NCBI GenBank assembly: GCA_965243385.1
Contig: CBDEUV010000002.1
Span: 3,472,001-3,536,000 of the forward strand
Direction of reading: 5' to 3'
DNA: 64,000 nt
Source of the DNA: JANSYA01 sp965243385
GTDB lineage: Bacteria; Spirochaetota; Leptospiria; Leptospirales; Leptonemataceae
The notes under the pieces were generated by a model. That model was not told the origin of the DNA. It made no database searches and saw nothing but the letters and a program-made list of their open reading frames with translations. A program made the translations under genes and the position numbers. Of the stretch, positions 8,487 to 17,288 are shown piece by piece. The stretch's first letter is position 1, and each line of letters starts with the position of its first letter.

Positions 8487-9193
8487 CTGTCCCCGGTAAA
8501 AAACTGGAGGGCGAAGAGGGCGGCAACGGCGGTAAAAAGCTTTCAGTCGACAAAAGCGGCAAGATCGCGGCGGACGCGGCGTTGCGCTTTCGCGCGACCG
8601 AATATGTGGGATCGTACCCGCGCGTCGAAGACTGTCCGGACTCCACCCGTATTCCGGTCATCGCCGTTACGGGCAGATCGAACTCCGGCAAATCCAGCCT
8701 GATTTCGGCGCTCTGCGATCATCATAATCTGGCCCGCTCTTCGAGCGCTCCGGGCAAAACGCGCGCCATCAATTATTTTTTCGTGCCGCCGCATTCAGCG
8801 CCGCCGCACGGACTCTACCTGGTCGACCTGCCCGGTTACGGTTTCGCGAAGCTATCCCACGCCGAGCGCCGCAATCTGCGGGCGATGGTGGATCGCTTCC
8901 TGGCCGAAGTGGAGAATATGGTACTCATGCTCCTGGTGCTCGACGCCCGTCGCAAACTGGAAGCCGAAGAAGAGAGCATCGTCGCCTACTGCCGCGAGGT
9001 GGAGCGTCCGCTGCTATTGGCCCGCACCAAGTGGGATCGCCTGAATACGAAAGAGAAAAATCTGGCCCGCAAAGACTGGAAGCAGCGGGGCCTGGCTCAG
9101 GTCAGCTATCCGGTCTCGTCCACAAAGAAGACCGGAATCAGCGAAATCCTGCGTTCGGTACGCGGGCGGCTGGTCGATCCCGTCGCGGAATAG
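8483..9193 (+). CDS. engB: Ribosome biogenesis GTP-binding protein YihA/YsxC
   Basis: 236 residues from the GTG at 8483, which overlaps the thpR stop (GTGA). The GTPase motifs are G1 GRSNSGKSS, G3 DLPGYGFAKLS and G4 TKWDRL, with the switch segment SSSAPGKTRAINYF typical of EngB. EngB helps assemble the large ribosomal subunit. The N-terminal 55 residues are a charged, low-complexity extension compared with the usual 195-210 residue protein, so the true start could be further in. Confidence 0.9.
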   Translation: MTVPGKKLEGEEGGNGGKKLSVDKSGKIAADAALRFRATEYVGSYPRVEDCPDSTRIPVIAVTGRSNSGKSSLISALCDHHNLARSSSAPGKTRAINYFFVPPHSAPPHGLYLVDLPGYGFAKLSHAERRNLRAMVDRFLAEVENMVLMLLVLDARRKLEAEEESIVAYCREVERPLLLARTKWDRLNTKEKNLARKDWKQRGLAQVSYPVSSTKKTGISEILRSVRGRLVDPVAE

Positions 9194-9539
9194 CCTTTCC
9201 GTTTTGAGTTGCATTCGCGCGGCGACGTAATTCCGGTCTATTTCCCAACCAATTCGGCCTGCGGCCACCAGCCGAACGCGTGTCAGCGCACGGCACCCGG
9301 GTGCTTCCGCATCCGTTCACTCGTTGAACAAATCCGTTGACGCAAACACCCCTCCACGGGAGTCGTCTGGCGACTCATATGGGACTCACCTGGCGAAGCC
9401 ATGTCCGGACCCATCGAGTTTCTTCCGGAATCGCTCTACAGCCTCCCGAAATACGGCGCTGGCTCCATCGCGGCATTCCAATCCACGCTCGCATCCCGGC
9501 GGGCGTCCCAATTCTCATTCCCAACGGAAACACAATAAT
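9194..9539 (+). other. 346-base gene-free leader upstream of gmd
   Basis: No supported gene. An open frame extends upstream of gmd to 9324 but codes for a Ser/Pro/Arg-rich stretch unlike any protein. The region contains an inverted repeat TTCGGC/GCCGAA (9253-9258, 9271-9276) and a perfect 6-bp hairpin GAGTCG/CGACTC with a 5-base loop (9360-9376). A TTGACG at 9337-9342 has no well-placed -10 partner. The spacer probably holds the promoter and 5' leader of gmd. I did not find an ops/JUMPstart-like element. Confidence 0.5.
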
Positions 9540-10517
9540 ATGCAAAAGACAGCTCTCATCACCGGAATCACCGGCCAGGACGGATCGTATCTGGCCGAGT
9601 TCCTGCTGGAAAAAGGTTATAAAGTCGTCGGAATGGTTCGGCGCGCATCTTCCGAAAATTTCGACCGCATTGAACACCTTCGCGATCGGGTTGAATTACG
9701 CCAGGGCGACCTGCTCGATCAGCTCAGCCTGATCAATCTGATCGACGAAACCCAGCCGGACGAGATCTACAATCTCGCCGCGCAATCCTTCGTACCGACT
9801 TCCTGGACGAAGCCGCTGCTGACCGGCGATTTCACCGCGCTGGGCGTAACCCGCATGCTCGAAGCCGTGCGCCACGTGAATCGTAAGATTCGTTTTTATC
9901 AGGCTTCCAGCTCCGAAATGTTCGGCAAAGTTCTGGAAGTCCCGCAGAGCGAGTCGACTCCCTTTTATCCGCGCAGCCCCTACGGCGTCGCGAAAGTCTA
10001 CGGGCATTTCATTACGGTCAACTATCGCGAGTCCTACGATATGTTCGCCGTATCCGGGATTCTATTTAATCACGAGAGCCCGCGTCGCGGTAAAGAATTC
10101 GTAACGCGCAAAGTCACCGACGGGGTGGCGCGCATCAAGCTGGGTCTGGAAAAAGAACTGCGCATGGGCAATCTGGACGCGAAGCGCGACTGGGGTTTCG
10201 CCGGCGACTACGTGCAGGCGATGTGGCACATGCTGCAGCAAAATGACCCGGACGATTACGTTATCGCGACTGGCGAAACGCACACTGTGAAAGAGCTGGT
10301 GCGTGTCGCGTTCGAACACGTCGGACTCGACTGGGAAAAACATGTGGTCATCGACGAAAAATTTCTGCGTCCCGCCGAAGTCGATCTGCTGGTCGGCGAT
10401 CCGAAGAAAGCTCAGGAGAAGCTCGGCTGGAAGCCGAAAGTCAGCTTCGAAGAGCTGGTGCGCATGATGGTCGACTCGGATCTTAAATTGATCCAGGAAA
10501 ATCCGAAAGCGCGCTGA
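9540..10517 (+). CDS. gmd: GDP-mannose 4,6-dehydratase
   Basis: 325 residues from the ATG at 9540. The extended-SDR signature TGITGQDGSYLAE at the N-terminus, the RRASS(E)NFDRIEHL segment and the active-site YGVAK are diagnostic of GMD. FNHESPRRGKEFVTRKV, a GMD-specific block, is also present. The enzyme converts GDP-mannose to GDP-4-keto-6-deoxymannose, the precursor of GDP-fucose, GDP-rhamnose and GDP-perosamine. A GDP-fucose synthase is 34 kb downstream in the same locus. A probable terminator follows the stop, so it may be transcribed alone. Confidence 0.93.
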   Translation: MQKTALITGITGQDGSYLAEFLLEKGYKVVGMVRRASSENFDRIEHLRDRVELRQGDLLDQLSLINLIDETQPDEIYNLAAQSFVPTSWTKPLLTGDFTALGVTRMLEAVRHVNRKIRFYQASSSEMFGKVLEVPQSESTPFYPRSPYGVAKVYGHFITVNYRESYDMFAVSGILFNHESPRRGKEFVTRKVTDGVARIKLGLEKELRMGNLDAKRDWGFAGDYVQAMWHMLQQNDPDDYVIATGETHTVKELVRVAFEHVGLDWEKHVVIDEKFLRPAEVDLLVGDPKKAQEKLGWKPKVSFEELVRMMVDSDLKLIQENPKAR

Positions 10518-10550
10518 GTCGAAGCGCCGCTGTTCCCAGAAGCGTATTGA

Positions 10551-10580
10551 GACCGGGAGATCCGGTCGCTTTATTTTGTT
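10551..10580 (+). terminator. Probable Rho-independent terminator after gmd
   Basis: GACCGG (10551-10556) pairs perfectly with CCGGTC (10562-10567) around the loop GAGAT, followed by GCTTTATTTTGTT. It lies 34 bases after the gmd stop and 19 bases before the next start, so the regulator that follows may need its own promoter or read-through. Confidence 0.6.
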
Positions 10581-10598
10581 CAGCACAAGACTATCGCG

Positions 10599-11036
10599 AT
10601 GGCTTCCAGCAAAGACAAACGCGAAATCCCGGACGACTTGCGTCACGAGATTTTTCGGGCTCTGAACGAGCATCCGAATATCAATCAGCGGGAGCTCGCC
10701 TCGCGGTTGGGGATCAGTCTGGGCAAAGTCAACTATTGTCTGCAGGCTCTGATCGCCAAGGGCTGGGTCAAGGCGCGGAATTTCAAGAACAGCAAGAACA
10801 AGCTGGCCTACGCGTACTTATTAACGCCGGCGGGTATCGACGAAAAGGCGCGGCTGACCTTTCGTTATTTGAAACGAAAATTGAAAGAACACGGCGAACT
10901 CGTGCGGGTGATCGACGAATTGAAAGACGAAGTGCGCAGCGAAGGACGCGATATAGTCGCGGAGGAATCCGAAGAGCTCTGGTCGGAGCTGGATCGCTAT
11001 GACGCGAGTTTCGGCCGCACGAACAGCGCGGGCTGA
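10599..11036 (+). CDS. MarR-family EPS-associated transcriptional regulator
   Basis: 145 residues. The winged-helix part covers about residues 10-80: RHEIFRALNEHPNINQRELASRLGISLGKVNYCLQALIAKGW, then a beta-wing with NKLAYAYLLTPAGI. This matches the small MarR-like proteins found at the head of exopolysaccharide clusters (TIGR04176 type, from memory). The C-terminal 60 residues are a charged coiled-coil-like helix. It lies between a probable terminator and a gene starting three bases after its stop. It likely regulates the downstream locus, but no operator could be identified. Confidence 0.8.
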   Translation: MASSKDKREIPDDLRHEIFRALNEHPNINQRELASRLGISLGKVNYCLQALIAKGWVKARNFKNSKNKLAYAYLLTPAGIDEKARLTFRYLKRKLKEHGELVRVIDELKDEVRSEGRDIVAEESEELWSELDRYDASFGRTNSAG

Positions 11037-11039
11037 GCT

Positions 11040-11885
11040 ATGTGGCACTATCTATTCGAGCCTCCGCGTTTATTGTTTGAGCGCTTGCTCTTGCCGAAGC
11101 TGATCGGGCCGCGAGTTTTACCGGAGATTGAGAAGTTTAGGAATATTCACAAAGGCGAAGAGTGTTATATCTTCGGAGACGGGATTTCCCTAAAGTATTT
11201 TAATTTAAGCAAGTTTGCGGATCGACTGGCGATTCCAGTATCGTATTTGCCGTTTCATCGGCAATTCAAAGAACTAAATGTTCCGTACGCCTTCGTGGTC
11301 GAACCCTATTGGTTTTATCCGCTCAATCGTTTCACGGAACCGCCCTTTCACTGGATGCCAAACGTAATTCAAAGAGAATATCACCGGATCATTAAGGCCA
11401 GGCAGGATATTCAATTCTTTGTAAACCTGACGAATTGGCCGACCGTGCGCGAAAAGAACGTTAGTTTTGTCGTCTCAGGCTGGAAATATCCATCATTGCC
11501 CGCGAATCATATCGGGAATACGCACAACGTTCTGGCCGGATCCGTGAACAGTTCGATCTTCCTTTCAATCTTCATGGGATTCCAGAAGGTTTATCTGGTC
11601 GGCTTCGATTATACTCATGATCCCGCTGTTTCGCACCATTGGTACGAGCGAGGCAAAGGAGTCCTGGAAGAAAACCCCGGCTACAATAAGGACTACTTCG
11701 ATGCCGCGAGACAATACATAGATATTGTAACCGTGACCCGTGAAGGTGGCGCGCCCATACTCGATTCGATTACGTACAGAGAACTCACTGGAGACGAACC
11801 GGTATTCAAAGAGAATGACGAAATCCTCGATCCGCAGACGATCGAAATGATTTCTACGTGGCCGCAGTACACCATGTACGATTAG
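11040..11885 (+). CDS. MAF/DUF115-like protein, possible nonulosonate transferase
   Basis: 281 residues, no signal peptide. An N-terminal GDGISLKYFNLSKFAD resembles the GxGPSL block of DUF115/motility accessory factor and GT42 sialyltransferase-like proteins. A later GSVNSSIFLSIFMGFQKVYLVGFDYTHD resembles their S-x-G(x)n-A-x-x-LG-x-x-x-I-x-L-x-G-x-D segment. MAF proteins transfer pseudaminic or legionaminic acid to flagellin. Placement just upstream of the flippase and pseudaminate operon is suggestive. Function is inference; a related 6-hydroxymethylpterin diphosphokinase-like fold is the alternative. Confidence 0.5.
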   Translation: MWHYLFEPPRLLFERLLLPKLIGPRVLPEIEKFRNIHKGEECYIFGDGISLKYFNLSKFADRLAIPVSYLPFHRQFKELNVPYAFVVEPYWFYPLNRFTEPPFHWMPNVIQREYHRIIKARQDIQFFVNLTNWPTVREKNVSFVVSGWKYPSLPANHIGNTHNVLAGSVNSSIFLSIFMGFQKVYLVGFDYTHDPAVSHHWYERGKGVLEENPGYNKDYFDAARQYIDIVTVTREGGAPILDSITYRELTGDEPVFKENDEILDPQTIEMISTWPQYTMYD

Positions 11886-11966
11886 GCCGGCTTCGGGCGA
11901 TGGCCGCTAACTACATCCAGCGCCAGCAGCCGGAATTCTGTAACGATCAGAATTGACTCCTCAGCA

Positions 11967-13733
11967 ATGAAGACCAGGCATCTATTAGATCAATTAAAAG
12001 AGCTGTGGGGCTATATTTCGCCGCGCCGCAAAAGACATATCGGACTTCTTTTCGTAGCGATGACTCTGGCGTCTTTCGCCGAAGTGCTGAGTATTGGAAC
12101 TGTAGTGCCCTTTCTGGCTGTGTTGACGGCGCCCGAGAAAATCTTTGAGTACCAGCCGCTGCAGCCTTTGATTTCATATTTCGGCTTCGAGGAGCCGATG
12201 GAACTGGTTTTGCCTTTGACCCTGGTATTTGTCGGGGCGGCTCTTATTGCGGGCGCGGCCCGTTTGTTTTTGCTCTGGTTGAATACCCGGCTCTCGCACG
12301 CAATCGGCGAGGAGCTTGGCATCGACGTCTACCGTAAGACTCTGTTTCAACCGTACAGCGTTCACATCGCAAAGAACAGTTCCGAAATTTTGAACGGAGT
12401 GGGACGGGCGAAAGCCCTGATCGCCTGGACCATCCAGCCGATCTTCAGCATCTTCAGCGGGCTGATGATCATCGCTTCGATTCTTTCTTTTCTGGTCGCT
12501 CTGGACCCGGTCGTATCCTTTTCGGCGATTGGAGGTTTCGGCCTGGTATACGGCGCAATCGCGTTGGGGATTCGCCGCCGCCTGGAACGAAACGGCGAGA
12601 TTCTCGCCGAAGAATCTGTGAAAGTTACGAAGGCGATGTATGAAGGTCTCGGCGGGATTCGAGACATCCTGCTGGACGGCATCCAGGACGTCTATTGCGA
12701 TATCTACCGCAACTCCGATCACAAGCTGAATCGAGCGTCCGTACAGAATACATTTTTGGGGGGCAGCCCCCGCTTCATAATCGAGACGCTCGGTATGATG
12801 CTCATGGCCGGTTTCGCGTACTATTTGTTTAGAGAATCGGAAGAAGGATTGATTGGGGCCCTGCCGCTGCTCGGATCCCTGGCTCTGGGCGCGCAACGCA
12901 TGTTGCCGGCGCTTCAGATCGGATTCAGCGCCTGGAGTACCATGAAAGCCGGGCAGGCCTACCTGACCGATGTGCTGGAATTCTTAAGTCTTCCACTGCC
13001 GCCCCACGCGGACGAACCGCCGCCTCCGCCGCGGCCGTTTCAAGACGCGATTCACATCGAAAATCTTTCGTTTCGTTATGCGGCCGACGGCCCACTGATT
13101 CTCGACGATCTGAATCTGACGATTCCGCGCGGGGCGCGGGTCGGCTTCGTCGGCGAAACCGGCAGCGGAAAAAGCACCCTACTGGATATTATCATGGGGT
13201 TGCTGGAGCCCACCGACGGCGCTCTGCGAGTCGATGAAGAGCGAATTCATTCCGGAAATATGCGATCGTGGCAGGCGAATATCGGTCACGTGCCTCAGAG
13301 CATTTATCTCTCCGACACGAGCATCGCCGAAAACATCGCGTTCGGCGTTCCGCGCGAAGAGATCGATCTGGAGCGGATGCGTGCGGCGGCGGCCCAGGCG
13401 CAGATCGCCGGCCACGTCGACGGCCTGAGTACAGGCTACGATACGATCGTCGGCGAACGGGGCGTTCGCCTGTCCGGCGGTCAGCGACAGCGGATTGGAA
13501 TCGCGCGTTCGCTTTATAAGCGTGCGTCGGTTTTGATTTTTGACGAGGCGACGAGCGCCCTCGATAACGAAACCGAAAAGGCGGTCATGCAGGCCATCGA
13601 AGGTCTGGGCGACGAACTCACGATTCTAATGATCGCTCATAGAATTTCGACCGTTCAGAAATGCGATATGATCGTGGAATTGAAAAACGGTCGAATTCAA
13701 AGAACTGGAAACTATCAGGAACTATTCGCGTAA
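11967..13733 (+). CDS. ABC transporter, permease and ATPase fused (PglK/MsbA-type flippase)
   Basis: 588 residues. The N-terminal half (about 25-310) is a six-helix exporter permease. A proline-rich linker (PLPPHADEPPPPPRP) leads to the ATPase domain: Walker A GETGSGKST, signature LSGGQRQR, Walker B VLIFDEATSALD and H-loop IAHR. The half-transporter layout and setting suggest a lipid-linked oligosaccharide flippase like PglK; a lipid or peptide exporter is possible. No Wzx-like or Wzy-like protein was recognised elsewhere in the window. A perfect 7-bp hairpin (AATTCTG/CAGAATT, 11934-11954) sits just before the start. Confidence 0.85.
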   Translation: MKTRHLLDQLKELWGYISPRRKRHIGLLFVAMTLASFAEVLSIGTVVPFLAVLTAPEKIFEYQPLQPLISYFGFEEPMELVLPLTLVFVGAALIAGAARLFLLWLNTRLSHAIGEELGIDVYRKTLFQPYSVHIAKNSSEILNGVGRAKALIAWTIQPIFSIFSGLMIIASILSFLVALDPVVSFSAIGGFGLVYGAIALGIRRRLERNGEILAEESVKVTKAMYEGLGGIRDILLDGIQDVYCDIYRNSDHKLNRASVQNTFLGGSPRFIIETLGMMLMAGFAYYLFRESEEGLIGALPLLGSLALGAQRMLPALQIGFSAWSTMKAGQAYLTDVLEFLSLPLPPHADEPPPPPRPFQDAIHIENLSFRYAADGPLILDDLNLTIPRGARVGFVGETGSGKSTLLDIIMGLLEPTDGALRVDEERIHSGNMRSWQANIGHVPQSIYLSDTSIAENIAFGVPREEIDLERMRAAAAQAQIAGHVDGLSTGYDTIVGERGVRLSGGQRQRIGIARSLYKRASVLIFDEATSALDNETEKAVMQAIEGLGDELTILMIAHRISTVQKCDMIVELKNGRIQRTGNYQELFA

Positions 13734-13737
13734 AATT

Positions 13738-14739
13738 ATGTTATCAAATCGATCTATACTCGTAACCGGCGGCACTGGCTCGTTCGGAAAGAAATTCATT
13801 CAAACGGTTCTGGAAAAATATCCGGACGTGAAGCGGCTGGTCGTTTTCTCGCGAGACGAACTCAAGCAATTCGAAATGTCGCAGGAATTCAGCACCGACG
13901 CGTATCCGCAGGTTCGTTATTTCATCGGCGATGTGCGAGACAAATCAAGGCTGCTATACGCGCTGGACGGGATCGATACGGTGATTCATGCGGCGGCGCT
14001 CAAACAGGTCCCGGCCGCGGAATACAACCCGATCGAAGCCGTGAAAACGAATATCATCGGAGCGCAGAACGTTGTCGAAGCCTGTATTGAGCGCGGGGTT
14101 AAGTCGGTAGTCGCCCTGTCTACGGATAAAGCAGCGGCGCCCATCAATCTATACGGCGCCACGAAACTCTGCTCGGACAAGCTCTTCATCGCCGCGAATA
14201 TTTACAGCGGCCGGCCGGATATCAAATTCTCGGTTGTTCGCTACGGCAACGTGATGGGCAGCCGGGGTTCGGTGATTCCTTTCTTTATGAAACAAAAAGA
14301 AAAGGGATTCCTGCCGATTACTCATCCGAATATGAGTCGCTTCAGCATCACCCTGAAAGAAGGCGTGGATCTGGTCCTCTACGCTCTCGAGAATATGTGG
14401 GGCGCCGAAATTTTCGTACCGAAGATCCCGAGCTATCGCATTCTCGATATCGCCGAAGCTATAGCGCCGGGTTGCGAGCAGAAGGTCGTCGGAATTCGTC
14501 CGGGAGAAAAGCTTCACGAAGAGATGATTACCGAAACGGACGCGCTCAGTACGGTCGAATTCAAAGACTATTTCGTCATCCTGCCTTCGTTTGAGCCGCA
14601 CTGGAAAATCGAAGACTTTCGCAAGCACTTCAAAGGTGAATTCTGCAAAGAAGGTTTTCGTTATAACAGCGGCGAAAACACCGATTGGCTGGACGTGCCG
14701 CAGTTACGGAGCTTGATCGACGAACACGTAACGGTTTAA
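13738..14739 (+). CDS. pseB: UDP-N-acetylglucosamine 4,6-dehydratase (5-inverting)
   Basis: 333 residues. The Rossmann motif GGTGSFGKKF, the catalytic block STDKAAAPINLYGATK (Asp130, Lys131, Tyr139, Lys143) and VRYGNVMGSRGSVIPFF are hallmarks of PseB/FlaA1. It converts UDP-GlcNAc to UDP-2-acetamido-2,6-dideoxy-beta-L-arabino-hex-4-ulose, the first step of pseudaminic acid synthesis. The short soluble form separates it from the larger membrane-linked PglF/LegB dehydratases. It starts five bases after the ABC transporter stop and 20 bases before pseC. Confidence 0.93.
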   Translation: MLSNRSILVTGGTGSFGKKFIQTVLEKYPDVKRLVVFSRDELKQFEMSQEFSTDAYPQVRYFIGDVRDKSRLLYALDGIDTVIHAAALKQVPAAEYNPIEAVKTNIIGAQNVVEACIERGVKSVVALSTDKAAAPINLYGATKLCSDKLFIAANIYSGRPDIKFSVVRYGNVMGSRGSVIPFFMKQKEKGFLPITHPNMSRFSITLKEGVDLVLYALENMWGAEIFVPKIPSYRILDIAEAIAPGCEQKVVGIRPGEKLHEEMITETDALSTVEFKDYFVILPSFEPHWKIEDFRKHFKGEFCKEGFRYNSGENTDWLDVPQLRSLIDEHVTV

Positions 14740-14758
14740 GCGGCGGCGGAAAAATATA

Positions 14759-15943
14759 TTGTTTCAAATCCCTTACGGAAGACAGCAGATTACCCCGGAC
14801 GATCTGGCGGCGGTGAACGAAACTCTGCAATCGGCGTATTTGACCCAGGGGCCGAAGATCGCCGAGTTCGAGCAGGCGTTCGCCGAGTACGTCGGCGCCC
14901 GGTACGCCGTAGCAGTCAGCAACGGCACTGCGGCCCTGCATTTGTGCGCGCTGGCACTCGACGTCCAGGCCGGTCAGCGAGTGATCACAAGCCCGATCAC
15001 CTTCGTCGCATCAGCCAATTGCATTCGGTATTGCGGCGGCGAAGTGGATTTCGTGGACGTGGATCCCGGGACAGCCTTGCTGGATCTCGATTTGCTGGAA
15101 AAGCGCCTGCAGTCGGCGGGAACGCAGGCCGACCGCAAATTCGCGGGCGTGATTCCCGTGGATTTCGCCGGGCATCCCGTCGATATGGAACGGCTGCGGG
15201 CCATCGCCGATCGCTTTGGTCTCTGGATTATTGAAGACGCCTGTCACGCACCGGGGGCCGCGTTTCTGGATTCTCGCGGGCTAGGCCAGATGGCGGGTAA
15301 TGGGAAATACGCTGATCTTGCAATTTTCAGTTTTCATCCCGTGAAACATATCGCCTGCGGCGAAGGCGGTATGGTTACAACGAATCGTAAAGATCTCTAC
15401 GAGCGACTTCAGTCACTGCGCTCCCACGGCATTACCCGCAACGCGGACGTGTTTAAAAACGAAGCGGATGAATCCAGGGGAGCATGGTATTACGAGATGC
15501 AGGAGCTGGGATTTAACTATCGAATGCCCGATATACTCGCCGCCCTGGGCGTCTCCCAACTGAAACGGGCTGCGGCGGGAGTGGAACGTCGGCGCGAAAT
15601 CGCGGCGAAATACGACCAGGCCTTCGCGGACGGTCCGGTTCGCCCACTCGCACTCCAGACGCAGGCCGAGCACGCCTATCATCTCTATGTCGTCCGGGTT
15701 CCGGAACGCCGGCGGATTTACGAATCGCTGCGGGAGCAGGGTATCTTTTGTCAGGTGCATTATATCCCCGTACACATGCAGCCCTATTATAGAGAACTTG
15801 GTTACCGCGACGGAGATTTTCCCGAGGCGGAAGCCTATTACCGAGAAGCTCTGAGTTTGCCGATGTTTCCTTCTCTGAAAGATGAAGAGCAGGCTTACGT
15901 AATCGAACGGCTGCTTGCAGCAGTCGATGAAGTCGCGGGCTGA
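14759..15943 (+). CDS. pseC: PLP-dependent 4-aminotransferase of pseudaminate pathway
   Basis: 394 residues from a TTG at 14759; the consensus FQIPYGRQ(Q)IxxDDLxAV begins right there and a purine-rich GGCGGA precedes it. This is a DegT/DnrJ/EryC1/StrS enzyme with AVSNGTAALHL, EDACHA and the PLP lysine in FSFHPVKHIACGEGG. The C-terminal part includes IYESLREQGIFCQVHYIPVHMQPYY, typical of PseC. It aminates C4 of the PseB product using glutamate. Part of the pse operon between pseB and pseF. Confidence 0.9.
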   Translation: MFQIPYGRQQITPDDLAAVNETLQSAYLTQGPKIAEFEQAFAEYVGARYAVAVSNGTAALHLCALALDVQAGQRVITSPITFVASANCIRYCGGEVDFVDVDPGTALLDLDLLEKRLQSAGTQADRKFAGVIPVDFAGHPVDMERLRAIADRFGLWIIEDACHAPGAAFLDSRGLGQMAGNGKYADLAIFSFHPVKHIACGEGGMVTTNRKDLYERLQSLRSHGITRNADVFKNEADESRGAWYYEMQELGFNYRMPDILAALGVSQLKRAAAGVERRREIAAKYDQAFADGPVRPLALQTQAEHAYHLYVVRVPERRRIYESLREQGIFCQVHYIPVHMQPYYRELGYRDGDFPEAEAYYREALSLPMFPSLKDEEQAYVIERLLAAVDEVAG

Positions 15944-15950
15944 TACAACA

Positions 15951-16649
15951 ATGCACGTGGCAATTATACCGGCGCGGGGCGGAAGCAAACGCATTCCGCG
16001 CAAGAATATCAAAGACTTCGGCGGCCGGCCCATGATCGCATTTGCGATCGAAGCGGCTCTGGAGTCGGGGCTTTTTGAGAACGTCGTCGTCTCGACTGAT
16101 GACGCGGAAATAGCGGGTATCGCGAGGGATTATGGGGCCGCGGTCCCTTTCGAGCGTCCGCCGGAGCTCGCCGACGATTTCGCAGTAACAACCGACGTGA
16201 TGGCGCACGCCGCCGACTGGGCGGTGAAGGCCGCCGGAGAGCGAACACTCGAAAGCCTCTGTTGCATTTATCCGACGGCGCCGCTTCTACTGAGCGAAGA
16301 TCTGAAACGGGGCCTGAGCGCCCTGCAATCCGGCGATTGGAGCTACGCGTTTTCCGTTACGGATTTCGCGGCGCCGATATTCCGCGCGTTTCAGCAAACT
16401 GAAAACGGCGGCCTGGAAATGTTTTTCCCGGAACATCTGAATACACGCTCGCAGGATCTGCCGGAAGCGTTGCACGACGCAGGGCTCTTTTACTGGGGCC
16501 GCCCGAAAGCCTGGCTCGAGAAGCAGGCGATTTTTGAAAAGCATTCGAAGCCGGTTATGATTCCGCGGTGGCGGGTGCAGGACATCGATACGCCCGAAGA
16601 CTGGACGCGGGCTGAATTTATTTTTAAGCAAATGGAAGTTGGAACGTGA
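15951..16649 (+). CDS. pseF: Pseudaminic acid cytidylyltransferase
   Basis: 232 residues from the ATG at 15951, where IIPARGGSKRIPRKN, the CTP-binding motif of CMP-sialate synthetases, begins. CCIYPTAPLL and DAGLFYWGRP(K)AW match PseF. It activates pseudaminic acid as CMP-Pse for transfer. The stop overlaps the GTG of the following methylase. A 12-residue upstream extension overlapping pseC is not used. Confidence 0.92.
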   Translation: MHVAIIPARGGSKRIPRKNIKDFGGRPMIAFAIEAALESGLFENVVVSTDDAEIAGIARDYGAAVPFERPPELADDFAVTTDVMAHAADWAVKAAGERTLESLCCIYPTAPLLLSEDLKRGLSALQSGDWSYAFSVTDFAAPIFRAFQQTENGGLEMFFPEHLNTRSQDLPEALHDAGLFYWGRPKAWLEKQAIFEKHSKPVMIPRWRVQDIDTPEDWTRAEFIFKQMEVGT

Positions 16650-17284
16650 GCGGAGAAAAAAAATATTCTACACAGCAAGAGGAATTCTGGGCCGGAGAAT
16701 TCGGCGACGCGTATATCGGAAGAAATGAAAGCAAAGAACTACTGGCATCCAATCTGAACTTTTTCGCAACGGCGTTGCGGCGTGCCGGTGCGGTCGAGTC
16801 CTGCGTCGAACTGGGCGCGAATATCGGCATGAATTTACGCGCCCTGCAATTGCTGTATCCGGCGATGAAGCTTTCGGGCGTCGAGATTCACGCGGACGCG
16901 GCCAAACGGCTGGCGGAAGTTCTGGGAAATGACAATGTTTATGTTGGATCGATTTTCGATTATCCGGTAAAGGAGAAAGTAGATCTGGCCTTGATCAAAG
17001 GCGTTCTGATTCACATCAACCCTGATATGCTGAACGTGGTCTATGATAAGCTTTACGAGGCGTCGTCGAAGTACATTCTCGTTTGCGAGTATTATAACCC
17101 CGCGCCGGTATCGATTCCTTACAGGGGGCACGACGACCGGCTCTTCAAACGGGATTTCGCCGGCGAAATTCTGGAACGTTTTTCGGATCTGCGTCTCGTC
17201 GACTATGGCTTCGCCTATCGCCGGGATCCGGCCTTCCCCCAGGACGACGTCACCTGGTTTTTAATGCAGAAGGCGGGAGTATAA
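16646..17284 (+). CDS. Pseudaminic acid biosynthesis-associated methylase
   Basis: 212 residues from GTG at 16646, overlapping the pseF stop by four bases. The N-terminus QQEEFWAGEFGDAYIGRN is characteristic of the methylase family found with pseudaminate genes (TIGR03587 type). The SAM-binding motif is CVELGANIGMNLRAL. The acceptor in this family is not established; it could methylate the nonulosonic acid or an N-acyl substituent. The tight overlaps suggest co-translation with pseF. Confidence 0.87.
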   Translation: MSGEKKYSTQQEEFWAGEFGDAYIGRNESKELLASNLNFFATALRRAGAVESCVELGANIGMNLRALQLLYPAMKLSGVEIHADAAKRLAEVLGNDNVYVGSIFDYPVKEKVDLALIKGVLIHINPDMLNVVYDKLYEASSKYILVCEYYNPAPVSIPYRGHDDRLFKRDFAGEILERFSDLRLVDYGFAYRRDPAFPQDDVTWFLMQKAGV

Positions 17285-17288
17285 AGAT

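Noticed and set aside
9324..9539. 72-residue N-terminal extension of Gmd
   Set aside because: The family begins at MQKTALITGITGQDG; the extension is Ser/Pro/Arg-rich and starts at TTG without a ribosome site.
10547..11002. 151-codon + strand frame overlapping the MarR-type gene
   Set aside because: Alternative frame of the regulator gene; Arg/Gly-rich, no motif, no ribosome site.
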